DNA of 64,000 nucleotides from Impatiens glandulifera (lineage: Eukaryota; Streptophyta; Magnoliopsida; Ericales; Balsaminaceae): positions 36,491,382 through 36,555,381 of the forward strand of contig NC_061863.1 in NCBI RefSeq assembly GCF_907164915.1, written 5' to 3'. Under the pieces are notes generated by a model, which saw only the letters and a list, made by a program, of their open reading frames with translations, ran no database searches and had not been told where the DNA came from. Below are positions 12,420 through 23,098 of the stretch, piece by piece. How positions within the stretch are numbered: position 1 is the first letter of the stretch; every line of letters begins with the position of its first letter. The position numbers were made by a program, and so were the translations under genes.

Positions 12420-13325
12420 CTAGTGTCCTTCTTTTTTATTCTGATCATTTGTTTTTTTATCTCTTAGTGGCTTCCGACACTCCATCCTGTAATGACCAAG
12501 AGCATCACAATTATAACAATGAACATTAGCCTTATTACCATTAGAGTAGTTGTAGTTATATGAGTTGGTCGATTGGTTCTTCTTCATGAACTTTCTGAAC
12601 TTCCTCGCTAGGATGGCCATAGAATCTTCGCTGAACTGTTCAGCCAATTTGACAGGTACAGGAGTTTCCGGTTCCACTGATATCACCAAAGCCCTGGTAG
12701 CGGCTGATGCTGAAGCTTCAACTTCATTTCTGGATTTCATTTCAAACTCATATGCTCTTAAATCTTCGAATACGTCGTGCAACTTCATCTTATCAAGACT
12801 GTTTGATTCCCTCATCACCATGGTCTTAATGTCCCAAGTTCTGGGGAGTGATCTTAAAGCCTTGACAATTGTTTCTTTATTGTCATATTTCTTTTCAAGG
12901 AGTGAGAGTTCATTTACCACACTTGTGAAACGGTCACCAAATTCCTTCATAGTCTCACCGGGACGCATCTTAATATTCTCAAACTTTTGAGTAGCCACCA
13001 GTATTTTATTTTATTTGGTTCTCTAGTTTTCTTCATGGAGTTGGATGATTGTCTCCCATAATTCTTTTGCGGTGGAACATTCTCTAATCTTAGTCGGTTG
13101 TTCCTTCTTCGGTTTATAAATGACACTCCTACTGATATTATCCAGGTTGTTCCTTCTCTGGTCATCCGTTGTCCATTCACTTCTTCCCTTGTCGATCTTT
13201 ATTGGACCATCAGAGAGGATGAACATTATTTCATCATCCATGGTGGTTAGATGCAGGTGCATGTGAATCTTCCAATCAACAAATTCTTCGTTTTCGAGCA
13301 TTGGAGATTTTTTGCTGTAAGGCAT
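12420..13325 (-). pseudogene. gag: Gag of element A
   Basis: The frame starts MPYSKKSPMLENEEFVDWK at 13325, 37 bases inside the primer site, and runs to HEEN before two in-frame stops (at 13020 and nearby). It reopens as VATQKFENIKMRPGETMKEF and carries the Copia gag core (LRSLPRTWDIKTMVMRES) and a CCHC zinc knuckle CYNCDALGHYRMEC close to the end. The product would coat the RNA in the particle. Confidence 0.9.
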
Positions 13326-13361
13326 ACTTGCGTCTAGTTGCTTGAGAATTAGAGACTAGCT

Positions 13362-13373
13362 GCTCTGATATCA
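13362..13373 (-). other. tRNA primer-binding site of element A
   Basis: Reads TGATATCAGAGC, one mismatch from TGGTATCAGAGC, the complement of the 3' end of initiator-Met tRNA. It starts two bases inside the 5' LTR. Confidence 0.85.
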
Positions 13374-13375
13374 AT

Positions 13376-14758
13376 TGTTAGGATCGGGATTGTTGCTGGA
13401 GACTAGGGGTCTCGCTAGGACGAACGCTTACACAACACGCCGGTTTATAATAACTCGGTTACAAGTTAATATCGGTCTCAATACTTCACAAGTTGTCACA
13501 AACTCTTAAACCGATTTCAAGTGCATAATAGTTTGTTTCAACTTGAAGTAACACACACACGGATTGGAGAGTGATAAAGATGTATGAGGTAAAGAAGGAA
13601 CAGAACACGAGATTTATGGATGTTCGTAGATAAAGCTCGTACGTCTCCCCTTCTTCTCAAACGTTTAGAAGGATATTCACTTAGAATATTCAAACAGTTT
13701 TCAATGCTCACGTTCAAGATCCGAGACTAGTTTACTACTCGTTCTTTACCTCTCAATAATTACACTCTTTTGAATAGAAACAAATTCTATGAACTTATAA
13801 AACTCACTACTCACACAAAATAGGTAAGATTGTAATACACTTGATAAAATTACAACACTCGTAATTGATTGCAAATAGCTTGAGAGATTGTTTGAAAATC
13901 TATGTAATCTATGGTCGAATCGTGTTGATCGTTTGTGTCTCATCCTGCCAATCTTTTTCTTCTTAAATAGGTAGGTACTCCACGGTAATATTTTAGCTTC
14001 ATTGACTCTATATTTCTCTTGCTTTATTGTAATTGGTTGATCTTGATGAGGATATCCCGAGAATGATCTTTAGTTGATCTTTTCTATACTTGATTAGTAA
14101 TAGTCCAAAGATAATTAATTAGAATGTTGATTTCCAATGTTGGTTTAGCAGGTAGATTTTTCTTCTAATGCTTTGGAATTCTGAATTGGATTAACAGACA
14201 TCTACTCACGAGGTTTCTTCATCACACTTATATATAAATGGCAATAAAGTACTCTGGACCTTTGAAGGTTGTTCTGATTAGTTACCGGATATGTGCTTTA
14301 AATATCTAGCCGGTTTTATTTAACAACCGCTTTTATACGCGTAAGCGGCTCTTGAGAATTAGGATTACATGTGCTTCTGAACGGTTTTCAATGAAAACTA
14401 TGTACACCTATTGAGCGGTTCTGGATGAGAACCATGTCCGGAATAATGAGAACCGCATACGCCTATTTAACGATTCTAGATGAGAACCATGTCCAGAATA
14501 ATGAGAACCGCATATGCCTATTGAACGGTTCTGGATGAGAACCGTGTCCGGAATAATGAGAACTGCATACGCCTATTGAACGGTTTTGGATGTGAACCGT
14601 ATCCGGAATAATGAACCCGCAAACGCCTATTGAACGTGTTTGGATGAGAACCGTGTCCGTATGTTGCTTTTACTTAGCAGTTTTGGATCTGGTTTTCCTG
14701 CACATGAATTAATTTAATTAGTTTCTTTATTAATTTAATTTACTTTATTTTTCTAACA
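13376..14758 (-). repeat. Element A 5' LTR (complete, 1,383 bp)
   Basis: Plus-strand ends are TGTTAGGATCGG and TTTCTAACA. The conserved hairpin module is at about 13616-13684 and the second conserved block at about 13495-13535. Bases 14759-14763 (CTTAG) would be the right copy of the target duplication. Confidence 0.93.
14378..14660 (-). repeat. U3 tandem repeat, about five 55-bp units (element A 5' LTR)
   Basis: Same unit as at 943-1120, but five copies, accounting for most of the length difference between the two LTRs. Confidence 0.85.
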
Positions 14759-14763
14759 CTTAG

Positions 14764-15601
14764 TTATGATCAAGATAAGTTGTCTATTTGGTTTGTGAAG
14801 GCACAAATCTAAAAGACTTTTCTACTTCAGACGCGGTCTGACGCAAGTTGTCCTAGACGTCTTACGTAGTTAAACGAGCATGTCTAAATCTTCTAGACGT
14901 AGTCTAAATAGAAACGTAGTTAGACGAGGTCGTCTAACTCTTTTAGACAGAGTTTAAAGAGAAATGTAGTTAGACGAGTACGTCTAACTCCTTTAGATGA
15001 GGACGTGTAAGTCCTTTAGACGTGGTTTAAAGGGAAGCGTAGTTAGACGAGAACGTCTAACTCCTTTAGATGTGATCTAAAGGGAAGCGTAGTTAGACGA
15101 GGACATTTAACTCCTTTAGACGCGGTCTAAATGGAAGCGTAGTTAGACGAGGACGTCTAACTCATTTAGACGCGGTCTAAAGGGAAGCGTAGTTAGACGA
15201 GATCGTTTAACTCCTTCAGACGCGGTCTAGACGAGGTCGTCTAACTCCTTTAGACGCGGTCTAAAGGAATTCTTAGTTAGACGAGGACGTCTAACTCCTT
15301 TAGACGCGGTCTAAAGAGGAATGTCTAACCACGATCACTTAGTCGTCTTCTCCACTTACTTTTAGCAGTCTGACAAGCCAATTGATCCTATCAAATGAAT
15401 GAATGTCACGTACGAGGATATCTACATTTCCAGTACAAGACAAGATTAGAGGATATTCGGCGCACTATCTGTTCGGTAACACCACGATCTAAATTCTTAG
15501 AGTCTATTGTACTCTTTTACAATAGGTGATCGTCCAACAGATACATGTCACGTGTCCACAAAGAATATTCAACCGTTGGTGCACATCATCCATAAATACA
15601 A
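14764..15601 (+). repeat. Element C 5' LTR, first visible part (U3)
   Basis: Aligns with about 37300-38215 of C's 3' LTR: TTAGACG arrays, then shared text such as CACGTGTCCACAAAGAA and ACCGTTGGTG. It is cut at 15602 by solo LTR S1. Confidence 0.85.
14815..15330 (+). repeat. TTAGACG palindrome array in C 5' LTR (unit about 49 bp)
   Basis: About ten units. Each has two inverted repeats: GTTAGACGnnnACGTCTAAC and TTTAGACnCGGTCTAAA. The matching array in the 3' LTR is at 37350-37890. Confidence 0.9.
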
Positions 15602-17106
15602 TGTTAGGATCGGGATCGCCGAAGGAGACTAGGGGTCTCGCTAAGGTGAACACTTACACACACGCTGGTTGATAATAACCCTATTAGAGGAAGATTGTCG
15701 ATTTCTATTTATGGATGATAGAAACTCTTGAACCGTGTTCAAGTGCGGAAGAGTTTGTTTCAACTTAAAGCAACGAATAATCGATTTGGAAGATTTAGAA
15801 AGTAAATAACACAAGATACAAGAGATGTTTATGGAAGTCCAGAGTAAACTCTCCAACATCACCCCTTCTTGTCGACTTCGAGAAGGATACTCTTGTCAAC
15901 CTTGAGAATAGTATTCACTAGAAGATTTTGTTAAATACAACATACTTGTACACAACCCAATCGAACAACCATGACTTAGTTGCTGCCAGTTTTTTAACTC
16001 CAAGCTCGCACACAACATTTGTTGATAGACACTCTATCAACTTGCTAAGGACCTGATACAATGATTTTCAGTATAAAGACACTCTCACACACACAAAATA
16101 TGCTGAAACAAAAGCTTGTAGAGAGTTTTTATTAACAAAAGAGCTCAGATTATCTTCAAGGTTCTGCTTCTCTATTCTACAAGTCTCTACTTCATCTATT
16201 ATTCCTTTAATCTTCTTATATATCCAAAGCACACAGTAACGGTCATATTGGTTTTGACGACGGACATGTTGACTTCAAATGATACTAGTCCTCTTTTAAT
16301 TGGTGGAGCTTCAGAATGGTACAATGGAGAAGTTCTTCTTTGATCTTGTCTGTTCTTGATAAGAGAAATCTATTTAATAGAGCCTATTGTAAGATCTTCT
16401 TTGATCTTGTATGTTCATGATAAGATAAATTCATTTAATGGAGCATGTTGTACTAAATCTTTCTTTGCAGAGATTTTGACATTAATCTTGGCATGTGACA
16501 GTCTGTCTCTGCTGTTGTGTCAAACTATTCATCCCAGATTGGTGAAATTCTACTTTTTCCAGACTACCAATCACGAGAGCTTAATTTTGAGCGATCTTAT
16601 TAAATACCGGACTTGAACATGACACCGGACAATATCGGTTTTTCAAGAATTCAGTATCTTCTCAAGCTGGTCTGTTTTTCAGAAATTCGGTATTTTGGAC
16701 TTCGGTTTTTCAGACTTCGGTATTTTCTCAAACTGGTCAGTTTTTCAGAAGCACTTCGATTTTTTATAATGCTTTCACATGCGCTACGGTTTTTTATAAT
16801 TTCGGATGCGCATACATGGACATTTCGGTATTTGCTTAGTTGGATGCGTATAGATTCCCTAAAGTAACAAAACTACAATTATTATTTGTAGCTTGTTAGA
16901 TTTGATACCTGATCACCTGTGTGACAAGTAGGAGTGATTACCACTGTTCTACAACACCTTGTTGTAATTTTTATAACAATTAATATACTTGATATTGATA
17001 TGATTTAGCAGTTATATATATAGTTTAACTTATATATTTAATTGAACTTAGTTTTATCCATTCATAATTAAAACTTTTCATAAATTTTAACAATTATATT
17101 CTAACA
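15602..17106 (-). mobile_element. Solo LTR S1 (1,505 bp)
   Basis: Plus-strand ends TGTTAGGATCGG and ATTCTAACA. Flanking 5-mers TACAA and TAGAA differ by one base, as expected for an old target duplication. C's LTR text continues on the far side (GAAGCTCAAGGACAATGG versus GATGCTCAAGGACAATTG in the 3' LTR), so it is an insertion. The hairpin module lies at 15829-15893 and the second block near 15721-15755. Bases 16610-16850 hold short TTCGGTATTT/TTCGGTTTTTCAG repeats in U3. No internal genes. Confidence 0.88.
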
Positions 17107-17605
17107 TAGAAGCTCAAGGACAATGGTCGAACCACTTATGAACAAACGAACAACTACTTAAACATACCCGAAAATATCTTAATGTATGTCTAAATGTGAT
17201 CATATTGTAATTGCATATTGTCTTTTTTGTGAGAAACCTCAGTGTTGTAAGTTGAACAAGAAAGTATTCTATTCAACAAAGAGTTAGCTAGCTCACTGAG
17301 TTGTATCTGATTCAAAGTCTTTAGTGGATATCCTTCCGGTTTTGGAAGAAGGGTTGACGTAAGAGTTTTATCTCCGAACATTCATAAAACTCCTTATGTT
17401 CTTTACTTTTTGTCATTTGCATTTAGTTGTCTAAAGCTTCAAATCCAACAAACAGTTCTGCACTTGAATCTGTTTTAAGAGTTTGGAAGATTTGCGAAGA
17501 ATAGAAACATATACTAATCCCTCATAGGATTATTATCAAAAAATTTATCATAAGTTGTTCCCAATAGTCAGACCCTAGTGTCTATTGTTAACATCGATCC
17601 TAACA
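17107..17605 (+). repeat. Element C 5' LTR, second part (R/U5)
   Basis: Aligns with about 38220-38741. It holds the hairpin module (17322-17390), the second conserved block (about 17451-17490) and ends ATCGATCCTAACA. Confidence 0.88.
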
Positions 17606-17607
17606 AG

Positions 17608-17620
17608 TGGTATTAGAGCC
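17608..17620 (+). other. tRNA primer-binding site of element C
   Basis: TGGTATTAGAGCC, one mismatch to the complement of initiator-Met tRNA, three bases after the LTR. Confidence 0.88.
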
Positions 17621-17658
17621 TCGTTTTCTATTCTCAAGCACCAACAAGAATCTGAATC

Positions 17659-18720
17659 ATGTTTATGGCTGCCACTACCAAGGTTTCCATGTTTTCAAAG
17701 GAAAACTATGTCGTGTGGAAGGCGAGACTCCACGCTCATCTAGATGTCATAGATGATGACATGTAATTTGTCATCACCGAAGGCCCGATAAAGATTGAGA
17801 AGGACAGATCTGAATGGACCAGTGAAGACAAGAGGAAGAACAACCTCGACAACTTGGCCAAAGATATTCTATACAAAACTATAGATGACAACATGTTCAA
17901 CTACATCATATCATGAAATTCTACTAGAGAGATATAGGAGAGGTTGACTCAACTCTGTGAAGGCAACGAGCAAACCAAATAGAAAAAACTCATGGTTTCA
18001 ACACAGCAGTTTGATAACATTAAGATGTGTCCTGGAGAAACGATGTCTGAATTTAATGGGAGATTCAACAAGATTATCACCACTCTTTCCACCTTGGGCA
18101 ACACTTACAGCAACAGAAAGGTTGCAATCAAAGTCATGCATGCTCTGCCCATGAAGTGGGATATTAAGATGATGGCGATAAGGGAGTCTAAAGATCTCAA
18201 CAAGATGGATCTCTTTGACTTTCTACCCGATCTGAAGGCCTATGAGTTTAAGATAAACTTTATGAATGAAGAGGAACTTTCCACATTGGCTATTGCAACC
18301 AAGGTGTTGGTGACTGCTGAGGAGCCACTTGCTTCCAATGAAGTGAAGACTCCTGCAGAGCAGATCAGCAGCGACGCCATGGCTCTCTTCGTAAAGAAAT
18401 TCGGAAAATTAATGAAGAAGAGCAATTCTAACTCAAGCTCATCAAATAATAACAATGATGATAAGAACAACTATAAGGATAACTTAAAGTGTTTTAACTA
18501 TGTTAAACTAGGACACTTCAAGTTAGAGATGAGAAGAAGAAGCACAACTAGAACGAGTTGAAGGCTCTCATTATAGCTGACAGCAAAGCTAAGTGGGCCT
18601 AAAGCGACTCAGATGATTTATCATCCAACGATAGTGATGATAAAGAGGTCACTTGCTTCAAGGAAAAAGACTCTGAGGTGACACAGGATAGCTGTATGGA
18701 GGAAACTCTTTTGAGATTAT
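17659..18720 (+). pseudogene. gag: Gag of element C, ending in a deletion joint
   Basis: The ATG at 17659 starts MFMAATTKVSMFSKENYVVW. Four in-frame stops follow before the longest open part (17992-18561), which has the gag core FDNIKMCPGETMSEFNGRF and MHALPMKWDIKMMAIRES. The zinc knuckle is broken: CFNYVKLGHFKLE has lost the second and fourth ligands. The frame continues in another register (ELKALIIADSKAKW, DKEVTCFKEKDSE), which matches the linker of A and B. At about 18720 it jumps to the end of RNase H (APTDQLVEHVFTKPFP). Compared with B, about 3.9 kb of pol is absent. Confidence 0.85.
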
Positions 18721-18721
18721 G

Positions 18722-18875
18722 CTCCAACAGATCAACTAGTGGAACACGTATTCACAAAGCCATTCCCATAGACTATGTTTTTCTTCCATAAAATATCTTT
18801 TGGGTCTTGAGGACCTCAAATCATTTATTTGTTCTTAAACATGCAAAAATTGAGGGTGAAATTTAATGTTTAATA
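18722..18875 (+). pseudogene. pol: RNase H C-terminal remnant of element C
   Basis: A short frame reads TDQLVEHVFTKPFP then MFFFHK, aligned with the last RNase H residues of B (VVDIFTKLLQ, FSHFRNILG). It marks the right edge of the pol deletion. Confidence 0.6.
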
Positions 18876-19195
18876 TATTCAGACAGATGTACGCAGACGA
18901 ATGTTTCAATCAGGACTTAGATGAGGTCATCTTAAATAAAACGAGTAGTTAGATGTGTATTTACTTAAGTAGTCTTTGTTTCTGGGTGGATAAACGTCTT
19001 TGTTTAAAACCAACGTCGGTTAGACATCTGAAAGAAAAGCGTAGTTAGACGCCCACGTCTAACCAGACACATGTTTGACACGTGTTGTTCAAGCGTAATT
19101 AGACGCCTACGTCTAAATAGACGTCTATTTATCTTAGACGCACAAAATGTGGATAGTGAGTTAGACGTCTAACTACGTGTGCCATTAGACATTTC
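18876..19195 (+). repeat. TTAGACG palindromes inside element C, before its accessory gene
   Basis: Several inverted repeats: GTTAGACGCCCACGTCTAAC, TTAGACGCCTACGTCTAA and GTTAGACGTCTAAC. This is the same motif as in the LTR U3 arrays, but internal and lying 270-580 bases before the TATA-like box of the accessory gene. Confidence 0.75.
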
Positions 19196-19467
19196 ATCTC
19201 CGGAATGATTGAGGACAGTTGTCAACTAAGTATGCATTGTGATCTAATTTTCCCGCTCAAACAGTAAAACAGTCATTTTCTAAATTCAAATAATTTGAAG
19301 ACACGTGTCTTTCAATTTTATAGAAAATGACTAATATATCGTACAATTAATTACTATGATTTTGGTAAAAACTCAATTAATGATGATTGCTTTTGGGAAA
19401 AGGCGTCTAAAATTAATTGATGGTCCTTTTTCAAAAGTGACAGTTAAACATGTAACTGTTGAAATTC

Positions 19468-19479
19468 TATTTAAAAACA
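19468..19479 (+). promoter_or_regulatory. TATA-like box before accessory gene of element C
   Basis: CTATTTAAAAAC, about 120 bases before the ATG at 19598. A CT-rich leader (TCTCTCTATTCC) follows. Confidence 0.5.
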
Positions 19480-19597
19480 TCATGCATGTGTTTGGGGTTC
19501 TTATGCTTCCTATTTTCTTAAAACCCTAAATCTCTCTATTCCTTATCTCTAAGAAACCTTGATTTTCTCCGTTCTAATTTGTTTCTTACATTCAAAG

Positions 19598-21478
19598 ATG
19601 GCTGACAAGAAGACTGTTTACCTTGCTCACAATACTTTGCAGGTAGACTTTGATTTAGTCTATTCTATCGAACAACAAGACATCGTGGATATGTTCAGAT
19701 CTATCGAGTATTTTGGCCTCAAGAAGTATCCCAGCAGTCCCTATATTCTTTATGAGAAAGAGGTGCGTGAGATCTTCAAGACGGGAGAAGTGGTTGAAGA
19801 CTAGATAAAGGCGACGGTGAATGGCAAAACTATCTCCTTCTCTAAATCGATGTTTGCTGAGTTCTTTGAACTGCCGTTTAAGGGTCATACATTTGACATT
19901 GCGCTCCCTTCCTAGATTATTTCAGAGATGTAAATCGTCTTTTCAAACTCCGGTAGTTCGATCGATATAAATGGGAAGAAGAAGGTCATGAAGTCCCATT
20001 TCTGTCTTCTAAACGACATTGTATCTTATGCACTTTAGGGTAGGGCAGGTTCGTTCGACCTATATACCCAAGATAGATTTGACTACATGGCAGCGATATC
20101 CAAAGGTATGTCGATTAACTGGGCGTCTACCCTGTTTTCAAATCTTTGCCAGTTGTTGTACTCAAAGAACAAGCAGAGTGCAGGCTTTTCAGTCCAACTC
20201 GGCTAGTTCATGGAGCATCTAGGAATTCAAATGGGCGAGGGTAAGGCTGTTAACCCGTGCCGAATTTTCACTAATATGTCTGTGAAAAGTTCCATAGCAA
20301 GGTTGAAAATCTCCAAAGAGTTGAATTATGGATCCTCCAGTCAATAGACTAGTGGTCAATCGATCATTCGGTCCAAGCGCCAAGCTGCCTTCAACCGCAC
20401 GACGAGCGCTAAAAAAGATAGATCATTTGTCATGGAATTTGTTTCTAGCTCTAACACCAGAAGAAAACTTCGAAGAGGGACTCTGGAGCAGTTGACTCTA
20501 TTCTTTAAAGGCCAAGTCAATAAAATCCTCCCATCGCCGCCATCCTTATCTCGTCTTTTTCGCCTTCACCTTCAGCCAGCCCAATAAAGAAGCGGGCTAG
20601 GTCATCTAATGTTGTTGCTGATCAGACGAAGGTGTCTAAGGTCGCAAAAAAGTCATCAAAGGTAACATCCTCCACTCCTCCGGCCGTAATGCCAAATACT
20701 GATGTTCCTGTGATGGAACAATGTGGAAGATCAACTATTGAGTTAGTTGATCAAAATAGTGAATTTATTAATAGGGAAATCTCGCATGCCTTCATTGATG
20801 AATCAGTAACTGCTGATTTTACTGGTAATGTCAATATAACTACTAAAACAGAGCAGGTAAATGTTGTTGTTGTCTCTTCTAAACAAGCTCCCATTCAGTC
20901 GAATGTTGCGATGCTTGTTGTTGAAACTCTTGAAGAACCACCCATTAAGAAGGCAATGGGAATTGTAATTAAGATTCCATAAGGGGCATTTCCAAAGGCT
21001 CTATCTCCTTTTTCAATATTAAACACAGACAAAGATGCTTTAGGCATCACTTTCAGAGAACTAGTGTCTACTCTTAAACTAGCCAAAGCTCCTCGAAAAG
21101 AAAAAGGAAAAGGTGTTGCTGAAGAGATTCCAGAAAAAGTTTTGGAGGCCAATCATATCTACAATCTCGTTATGGAACAGGTTGAAATAAAATTTGCAGA
21201 TAAGATCAAAGTCTTTGATACCTGGATGAATCACAGGTTAATCTCCCAATTCGATGAAATATCATCTCCGACGGCGAGATAGAAAAAGAATGGAAGAAAT
21301 TAGTGTAAATGGAAAAGAGGGTCCTTAAATGGGAAAAATCAACAAAGGTCACTGAAGCACTCAAAAGAAAGGATCTTGTTGGGGCAAATGTAATGGGTCG
21401 TGCTCTTTTTCCTCTACTTGAGACGAGAAAGACAAATTTCAATCCTCTTGACAGAGAAGCTCCTTCAGAAGAAAAAGC
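19598..21478 (+). pseudogene. Accessory gene type III of element C, 5' part (interrupted by element B)
   Basis: The ATG at 19598 starts MADKKTVYLAHNTLQVDFDL; family blocks follow: DMFRSIEYFGLKKYP, KEVREIF, NGKTISFSKSMFAEFFELP, then INWASTLFSNL and a GFSVQL segment in shifted frames. From 20632 a charged tail begins (open pieces 20632-20982, 21064-21282 and 21309 on). Stops occur at 19802 and several later places. Element B entered at 21479 inside the tail; the reading continues at 35409 (EEKA before, LKQLDLLMNDYC after the 5-base duplication). The complete gene would end at 37020. Only one accessory gene is present in C, against three in A, B and D. Function unknown. Confidence 0.78.
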
Positions 21479-22684
21479 TGTTAGAATTGGGGTCGCCCTT
21501 GGAGGACCGGGGTGTTCCGGTTTTGGAAGGGTTGACCGCTTATAACAACACAACACACAATTTGGTGATAGTCTCGTTAAAGACTAAAACCGTTCTTAAC
21601 ATTACGCAAACTGTCACAGACTCTTGAATTGGGTTCAAGGGCGGAAATGTCTGTTTCAGTCTGAAACAACACACACGACTTGGATGAGGTTTATGAGGAG
21701 TCGGTTTAAGGAGTATGTATAAACCGGTTTTGTTTATAGGAGTAGGATTATATTTCTGTTAATGTATTTCGGTTTTAGAGTAAATAAGCAGGAAATAAGT
21801 AAAAGACACGAGACAATATTTTTTATGGATGTTCGGAGCAAACCCTCCTACGTCACCCCTTCTTCTCAGATTATGAGAAGGATCTCCACTAACTTTCAAA
21901 GTTACAACACTTACAATGTCGGTCGAGCCTAACTCGCTACTCGCCGGTTACACCAATTCACTCTTGATGTAATACAATAATACAGCACATTAAAGCTTTC
22001 GGTAAATGAAACAATAGTTTAGGAGCGCGTGTGAGATTTCTTTCTCTCTCTTAAGATATTTTAGGAACCGTAATAAATGAAGTCGCTTCGTCTTCATTTT
22101 AAAGTGAAAAAGATCCCAACGGTCATCTTCTTCTCTCACCGTGGGATTGGTCAGTTTAAATCCATGCCGGTTCAGAGTTGTTGCGTGCACGTTTCAACTT
22201 CCTGACACTTGGCAAGCATGCATATACCGGTCAGGTATGGATGACGTAGCCAGCTTGCAGTTTTGTACACGTGTCAGACATGCACCTTCCGGCTGTCTGA
22301 GTCAGATCTTCAGATCAGCAAATCATCATTGTTATTATCGCATGCTTCTGATCCGAATCTTATATTCTTACATTTTTCCAAGAAACGTCTATTTCGTCAT
22401 ATTACGTCATCTTTGTAATTCTGAGTTTACGGTTGACTCTTTCGTAATGTGGTCCGACTGGAATATGAGATTTTCTTTGTTAGCCGGTCTATTTGAGATG
22501 TTGAAGCCGGTTCCTCTTGATCATGACTTGATCATCTGGAGCCGGATTGCTTTGATATATTCTTCAGCCGGTTTATGCAGTCTCCAGCCGGTTTATACGA
22601 CTCGGTATGTTCCTGCACATGAAAGTTAATAATAGTTTAGTTTTTTGGCCGCTTAAAAAATTAACTTACTTAATTTTTCTATCA
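21479..22684 (-). repeat. Element B 3' LTR (1,206 bp)
   Basis: Plus-strand ends TGTTAGAATTGG and TTTTTCTATCA. The hairpin module is at 21821-21889 and the second block at about 21607-21660. The TATA-like box seen in the other LTR is altered here (ACTTTAAAATG). Confidence 0.95.
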
Positions 22685-22954
22685 ATTTCTCCCTTTTTGA
22701 TTATTTAGAATAAATATTCAAAAATTGTAATGTATGGCCGGTTTGAAAATTAACTTACTTAATTTTTCTTGTCAATTTTTCCTTTTTGATTATTTAGAAT
22801 AAATATTCAAAACTCGTAATGTATGGCCGGTTTGAAAATTAACTTCCTTAAGTTTTCTTATCAATTTCTCTCTTTTGATTATTTAGAATAAATAATCAAA
22901 ACTCGTAATGTATGGCCGGTTTTGAAAAATGTGTTTAACAATTTCTACCTTTTT
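22685..22954 (-). other. Four tandem polypurine tracts of element B
   Basis: Tract complements lie at 22685-22698, 22775-22787, 22864-22876 and 22941-22954, spaced 90, 89 and 77 bases. Each unit also repeats the first part of the LTR (TTAACTTACTTAATTTTTCT), so the unit is an LTR-start plus tract module, not a bare tract. Confidence 0.9.
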
Positions 22955-23098
22955 GATATTTTTCAAAGAAAATTTTCAAAACAAGTTGATTTTTCAAAAG
23001 ATGTTTAGTATAATCATAACTTTGAGACATTAAGAAAAGTGACTTAGTTCTGAAACAAAACATCAATAAATAACATAAGTTGTTCATAAGAAGACAAG

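Larger units (their letters stand above)
1..14758 (-). mobile_element. Element A: Sirevirus-like Copia retrotransposon with three accessory genes
   Basis: Read on the minus strand the order is 5' LTR, tRNA primer site, gag, protease, integrase, reverse transcriptase, RNase H, accessory genes I, II and III, polypurine tracts, 3' LTR. The integrase-before-RT order makes it Copia. The DSG-type protease context, the gag/pol linker and the multiple polypurine tracts fit the Sirevirus lineage. The 3' LTR is cut by the left window edge (about 55 bases missing, judged by alignment to the other LTR). The base after the right LTR starts CTTAG; the matching left duplication is out of view. It sits in the 5' LTR of element C: bases from 14764 on align with the U3 of C's 3' LTR. 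Every gene has stops or frameshifts, so the copy is dead. Confidence 0.93.

Noticed and set aside
22141..22629. 162-codon plus-strand frame
   Set aside because: It lies within the 3' LTR of B, antisense to the element, and is broken in the sister LTR.
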